Source: Flavobacteriaceae bacterium
Lineage (GTDB): Bacteria > Bacteroidota > Bacteroidia > Flavobacteriales > Flavobacteriaceae
DNA length: 64,000 nucleotides
Direction of reading: 5' to 3'
NCBI GenBank assembly: GCA_014238425.1
Contig: JABABD010000009.1
Coordinates: forward strand, 1-64,000
Positions 60,255 to 64,000 of this stretch are shown piece after piece (positions within the stretch are counted from its first letter, which is position 1; each line of letters opens with the position of its first letter). The position numbers and the translations under genes are program-made. The notes under the pieces were generated by a model. The model was not told where the DNA came from. It saw only the letters and a list, made by a program, of their open reading frames with translations, and ran no database searches.

Positions 60255-63200
60255 ATGAAGAAAATTATATCATTAACATCTATACTAATAGTGATTTTTA
60301 GCTGTAAAACTGACAAGGGTAACGAATCTACTATAAAGCAAGAAAATCAACCTAAAAAAGATTACCTCTTAAATCTTATATCTAATAATCATACCAATAT
60401 TCACTTTAGCAATCAGGTGATTGAAACCTATGATGCCAATTATCTTAATTACGAGTTTATTTATAATGGTAGCGGTGTTGCTGTGGGAGATATAAACAAT
60501 GATGGTCTTGAAGATGTTTATTTTGGAGGAAATTCGGCTGACGATAAACTTTATCTAAATGAAGGAGATTTTAAATTCAAGGACATTTCTTCTGTGCTAG
60601 GTCTTAAAAACCTTAAAGGATGGTCTACAGGAATCAATATGGTAGATATTAATGCAGATGGCTTATTAGATATTTATGTATGTCGTTCGGGCCCTTCAAA
60701 AAACAATGCAGATAGAGCAAACAAGTTATTTATAAATAAAGGCAATTTAAACTTTGTTGAAAGTGCCAAATCCTACAATTTAGATAAAACTACACATAGT
60801 ATTCAATCCGCCTTTTTCGATTATGACCTTGATGGAGATTTAGATATGTACTTACTAAATCATCCAACGCCAGGATTCAAACCGAAGCAATTTACAACAC
60901 ATATAAACGAAGTAAAGACAGGAAAGATAAAGACAGATTTCTTTTTCGAAAACATTAACGGAACATTTGTTGACAAAACACGTGAAGCAGGGTTGTCAAA
61001 TTTTGGTTACCGTCACGGTATTGCAATAGGAGATATTAATGAAGACAGATATCCTGATCTTTATATAAGCAGCGATTTTGATGAGCCAGATTTCTTTTAT
61101 ATCAACAATAAGAACAAAACATTTACGAATGTTATTGATAAGCAAATTGGACATATCTCAATGAATAGTATGGGTAATGAATTTGCAGATATTAATAATG
61201 ACGGCCTTTTGGATATTTGTGTGGTTGATATGGCTCCTAGTAATCACTTTAGATCGAAAGCCTATATGAAGTCTATGAATACAACCAAATTCAATGCTTT
61301 GGCAGATTACGGGTTTCATTATCAATACATGCAAAATACCATGCATATTAATAATGGTAATGACACCTTTAGTGAAATTGCCCAATTAGCTGGTATCGCA
61401 ACCACAGATTGGAGTTGGGCTCCTTTATTTTTTGATATAGACTTAGATGGCAACAAAGATTTATTTATCTCAAATGGTATTAAAGAAAACTTTTTATATC
61501 GTGATATCCAATCTGAAGTAAACGAGAAGCAAAAAACACTTAACAGGAGTCTCCTATTAGAGGAATTATTAGCAATAGTTCCTAGTGATATTACTCAAAA
61601 TGATCTTTACCAAAACGAAGGCAATCTAAAATTCACGAATACGAGAAAAGATTGGATATCGCAAGAAGCATTCAATTCTAATGGTGCTGCTTACGTAGAT
61701 TTTGACAATGATGGCGATTTAGATTTGGTATTAAATAATATGCATTCTAAAGCAGCTATCTATGAAAATACATTATCTAATGATGATTCGAATTTTATAA
61801 AACTTAAACTTACAGGCAGAGAAGGAAATACAAATGCTATTGGAGCAAAGGTCATTTTGGAGACTAACAACGGCAAGCAAGTGCAAGAAGTTTATAATGC
61901 AAGAGGTTATTTATCTTCAGTAAGTTATCCATTAATATTTGGAGTACCTAACAATATAAAAATCAATAGCATAAAAGTATTATGGGATGATAAAAAAACC
62001 TCAGAACTAACGAATATTGGTCTTAACGAAACTATTACTATTGATTATGAAGATGCCTTAGCCGCATCAACAAGTACTGATACTGCAGAAAAATTAGTAG
62101 AAACCGTAAATAATACCTCGCTTAACATTGCTTATCAGCACAAGGAAAACAAATTCAACGATTATTCAAAACAATTACTCTTACCACAGAAACAGTCAAC
62201 TCAAGGTCCAAGTCTTGCTGTAGCAGATGTTAATGGTGATGGCCTAGACGATTTTTATGTTGGAGGAGCTGCAGGTCAAAGTGGTCAATTATTAATTCAA
62301 AAAAGCAACGGCACTTTTATTAATAAAAATAGTCCGCCATTTGTTCAAGACAAAAATAGCGAAGATACTGGCGCTTTATTTTTTGATGCAGATGGCGATA
62401 ATGATCTCGACCTTTACATTTGTAGCGGTGGTTACGAATTTTCTGAAAACAATTCTATCTTACAAGATCGTTTACTGATCAATAATGGCAACGGTGTTTT
62501 TAGAAAAAGTAAGAACATTCCAAAAATGTACTCTAGTACTAAAGCTGTTAAACCAATTGATATAGATAGTGATGGCGATATGGATTTAATTATAGGAGGA
62601 AGAGTAATACCTGGAAGATATCCATTAGCTCCAAGATCCTACATACTCGAAAACAATAATGGCAATTTTACAGATGTTACTGAAATTATTGCTCCTGAAC
62701 TAAGTAACATTGGAATGATCAGTGATATTGAAATCACCAATTACGATAATGATGACGATGTTGATATTCTTTTAGTTGGGCCGTGGATGCCAATGACCAT
62801 ATTAACAAATACTAATGGCACATTCAAAAAAGAAACAATTCCTGAATTTGATAAAACTGAAGGTTGGCAGTATTCAATTGCTTCAACAGATTTTGACAAT
62901 GACGGTGATACTGATTATGTCATTGGAAATATTGGCATGAATAACAAGTTTCATCCAAGTATAGATAAACCACTCCATATATTTAGCGCTGATTTTGATG
63001 GTAATGGCAGTTATGACATAGCGCTGAGTAAAAAATACAATGGTCAATTGGTTCCTACTAGAGGCAAAGAATGTTCGTCAGATCAAACTCCTTTTTTAAA
63101 TGAAAAAATAGGCACTTACAAAGAGTTTGCGTCACTTAATATTGAAGGCATTTATGGTAATGATAAGATTTCAAATTCCAATCATTTGATATTATATAAT

Positions 63201-63563
63201 TTTCACAGTCGCTATGTAGAAAACCTCGGTAACGGTCACTTTAAAATAAAAGACTTACCTATAGAGGCCCAGAAAGGGCCAACATTAGATATAGAGGTTT
63301 TAGACGTCAATAAAGATGGCCATATGGATATCGTTGGCATTGGCAACATGTACGATGCTGAAGTAGAAACTGTACGTTATGATGCCTCGAAAGGCTATAT
63401 ATTGCTTGGAGATTCAAAAGGTAATTTCACACCTTCTAGAAATAATGGCTTTAGTATAGATAAAGACATGAGAGCAATTTCTAGAATACTAATTTCTGGT
63501 GTGCCTCATTTGGTAATTGCAAATAATAACGATCAATTAAGTTTTTTTAAATTGAAGTCATAA
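60255..63563 (+). CDS. Giant FG-GAP/VCBS repeat lipoprotein with ASPIC-UnbV domain (copy 2)
   Basis: Lipoprotein of 1102 residues with signal ending IVIFSC (Cys17). Its plan equals copy 1 at 32827-36189: FG-GAP units (GDINNDGLEDVYF, DINADGLLDIYV, DINNDGLLDICV), an ASPIC-UnbV domain (about 520-590; ending in IKVLWDDKK), and a second FG-GAP block (ADVNGDGLDDFYVGG, DADGDNDLDLYI). Acidic loops are likely calcium sites. The two proteins share the phrase TGSCW/ISDIEI-type blocks and similar length but have diverged widely. An AraC-type regulator gene lies 8 bases past its end on the other strand. Confidence 0.88.
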   Translation: MKKIISLTSILIVIFSCKTDKGNESTIKQENQPKKDYLLNLISNNHTNIHFSNQVIETYDANYLNYEFIYNGSGVAVGDINNDGLEDVYFGGNSADDKLYLNEGDFKFKDISSVLGLKNLKGWSTGINMVDINADGLLDIYVCRSGPSKNNADRANKLFINKGNLNFVESAKSYNLDKTTHSIQSAFFDYDLDGDLDMYLLNHPTPGFKPKQFTTHINEVKTGKIKTDFFFENINGTFVDKTREAGLSNFGYRHGIAIGDINEDRYPDLYISSDFDEPDFFYINNKNKTFTNVIDKQIGHISMNSMGNEFADINNDGLLDICVVDMAPSNHFRSKAYMKSMNTTKFNALADYGFHYQYMQNTMHINNGNDTFSEIAQLAGIATTDWSWAPLFFDIDLDGNKDLFISNGIKENFLYRDIQSEVNEKQKTLNRSLLLEELLAIVPSDITQNDLYQNEGNLKFTNTRKDWISQEAFNSNGAAYVDFDNDGDLDLVLNNMHSKAAIYENTLSNDDSNFIKLKLTGREGNTNAIGAKVILETNNGKQVQEVYNARGYLSSVSYPLIFGVPNNIKINSIKVLWDDKKTSELTNIGLNETITIDYEDALAASTSTDTAEKLVETVNNTSLNIAYQHKENKFNDYSKQLLLPQKQSTQGPSLAVADVNGDGLDDFYVGGAAGQSGQLLIQKSNGTFINKNSPPFVQDKNSEDTGALFFDADGDNDLDLYICSGGYEFSENNSILQDRLLINNGNGVFRKSKNIPKMYSSTKAVKPIDIDSDGDMDLIIGGRVIPGRYPLAPRSYILENNNGNFTDVTEIIAPELSNIGMISDIEITNYDNDDDVDILLVGPWMPMTILTNTNGTFKKETIPEFDKTEGWQYSIASTDFDNDGDTDYVIGNIGMNNKFHPSIDKPLHIFSADFDGNGSYDIALSKKYNGQLVPTRGKECSSDQTPFLNEKIGTYKEFASLNIEGIYGNDKISNSNHLILYNFHSRYVENLGNGHFKIKDLPIEAQKGPTLDIEVLDVNKDGHMDIVGIGNMYDAEVETVRYDASKGYILLGDSKGNFTPSRNNGFSIDKDMRAISRILISGVPHLVIANNNDQLSFFKLKS

Positions 63564-63571
63564 AAAAAGCG

Positions 63572-64000
63572 CTAATATTTACGGGTTTTTTCAAGGTATT
63601 CATTTGGAGTGATTCTCTCCTTGTTCTTAAAAACTCGATAAAAAGTGGCCTTTGACTTAAAACCAGCTTCTTGGGCAAGGCCATACAAGCTATAATTTCT
63701 ATTATCCGGGTTTTTCAATAGAACTTTGAACTCATCAATGCGAAGTCCATTAACAAAATCTATAAAACTCATATTGTATTCATTTTTGATGTACTCAGAA
63801 AGGACTTGACCACTGACTCCTATTTTTTTTGCAATGTCATTTAATCTTATATCTGGATTAGCAAACACCTTATTCTTCATGAAATGTGTTTCCATTCTTT
63901 GCTTTATTATCTCTCTTCCTTCTATTAGATCTTTATTGATAAAAGTATTTTCCTTAGTAAAAAAGGATTTGAATGTCTTAGATTCCGTTATAGTAAAAAG
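63572..64000 (-). CDS. AraC-type helix-turn-helix regulator, 5' end outside window
   Basis: The C-terminal 143 residues of a larger protein; the frame is open to base 64000 without a stop, so the start lies outside. The AraC HTH domain is at the end: IRLNDIAKKIGVSGQVLSEY and the second helix pair in YGLAQEAGFKSKATFYRVFK followed by GITPNEY-like RITPNEYLE. The part before it (FFTKENTFINKDLIEGREI) is a linker typical of membrane-bound Bacteroidota AraC regulators with N-terminal helices or TPRs. It converges with the FG-GAP gene eight bases away. Confidence 0.85.
   Translation of the reverse strand, partial: LFTITESKTFKSFFTKENTFINKDLIEGREIIKQRMETHFMKNKVFANPDIRLNDIAKKIGVSGQVLSEYIKNEYNMSFIDFVNGLRIDEFKVLLKNPDNRNYSLYGLAQEAGFKSKATFYRVFKNKERITPNEYLEKTRKY

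Noticed and set aside
1-64000. tRNA, rRNA, prophage or insertion sequence
   Set aside because: No cloverleaf T-loop motifs, ribosomal sequence, transposase or integrase motifs were seen on either strand.

Overview
The window is chromosomal DNA of a Bacteroidota bacterium, most likely a marine Flavobacteriaceae member. The evidence is low GC content, AT-rich leaders with few Shine-Dalgarno sequences, several promoters of the TTG/TAnnTTTG type, and family content typical of the group: a long SecA without a zinc tail, 2TM-domain proteins, DUF2807 (head GIN) proteins, FG-GAP/ASPIC-UnbV lipoproteins, a TonB receptor with a carboxypeptidase-like N-terminal domain, and a SpoIIM/DUF4129/DUF4350/MoxR/DUF58 cluster. 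I see no rRNA, tRNA, CRISPR array, prophage or insertion sequence. All functions are read from motifs and family knowledge; no database search was run.

Layout. 1-4.7 kb (minus): the start of a capsule/exopolysaccharide operon (Wza-like exporter, Wzc-like tyrosine autokinase, initiating sugar transferase, nucleotide-sugar dehydrogenase cut by the window edge). 4.8-9.6 kb (plus): ABC-F protein, methyltransferase, LolD/MacB-type ATPase, two tiny single-helix membrane proteins, PduO-type cobalamin adenosyltransferase, DUF2795 protein. 9.75-13.1 kb: secA, then a 494-base gap with a strong terminator and two unexplained inverted-repeat structures. 13.6-16.8 kb: EEP-family phosphoesterase, a GluR0-like ligand-gated potassium channel, Coa1-family and DUF1456 proteins. 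16.8-20.7 kb (minus): a signalling operon of DUF2141 protein, TPR-like protein, a LytS-type histidine kinase fused to a 2TM domain, two stand-alone 2TM proteins and a LytTR response regulator. 20.9-23.4 kb: membrane LytTR regulator, LACTB-like serine hydrolase, unknown membrane protein.

23.7-28.4 kb (plus): a GntR(YtrA)/ABC operon preceded by a promoter and a near-perfect palindromic operator, running into DUF2807, DUF4395 and other membrane proteins. 28.5-36.2 kb: TonB receptor, YhhN-type lysoplasmalogenase, type II NADH dehydrogenase and a giant FG-GAP lipoprotein. 36.3-42.6 kb: ECF sigma factor with a membrane partner, acyltransferase, NUDIX hydrolase, cyclophilin lipoprotein, M3 peptidase, TRIC-type channel. 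42.7-50.3 kb: RDD protein divergent from a SpoIIM-to-DUF58 operon. 50.4-55.5 kb: OmpA protein, a second DUF2141 protein, divergent dps/oxyR with a plausible OxyR-box region, a 65-residue protein, AIM24 and DUF4442 proteins. 55.7-60.2 kb: DUF4870, PadR, PspC and two DUF2807 proteins, an envelope-stress-like module. 60.3-64 kb: a second giant FG-GAP lipoprotein and an AraC-type regulator cut by the window edge.

I do not see a clearly new defence or mobile system. The least explained parts are the kinase/2TM/LytTR operon, the GntR-controlled membrane-protein operon with a microsatellite in an internal leader, the inverted-repeat elements near 13.3 kb, and a degenerate intergenic element present twice (23.6 and 28.5 kb).
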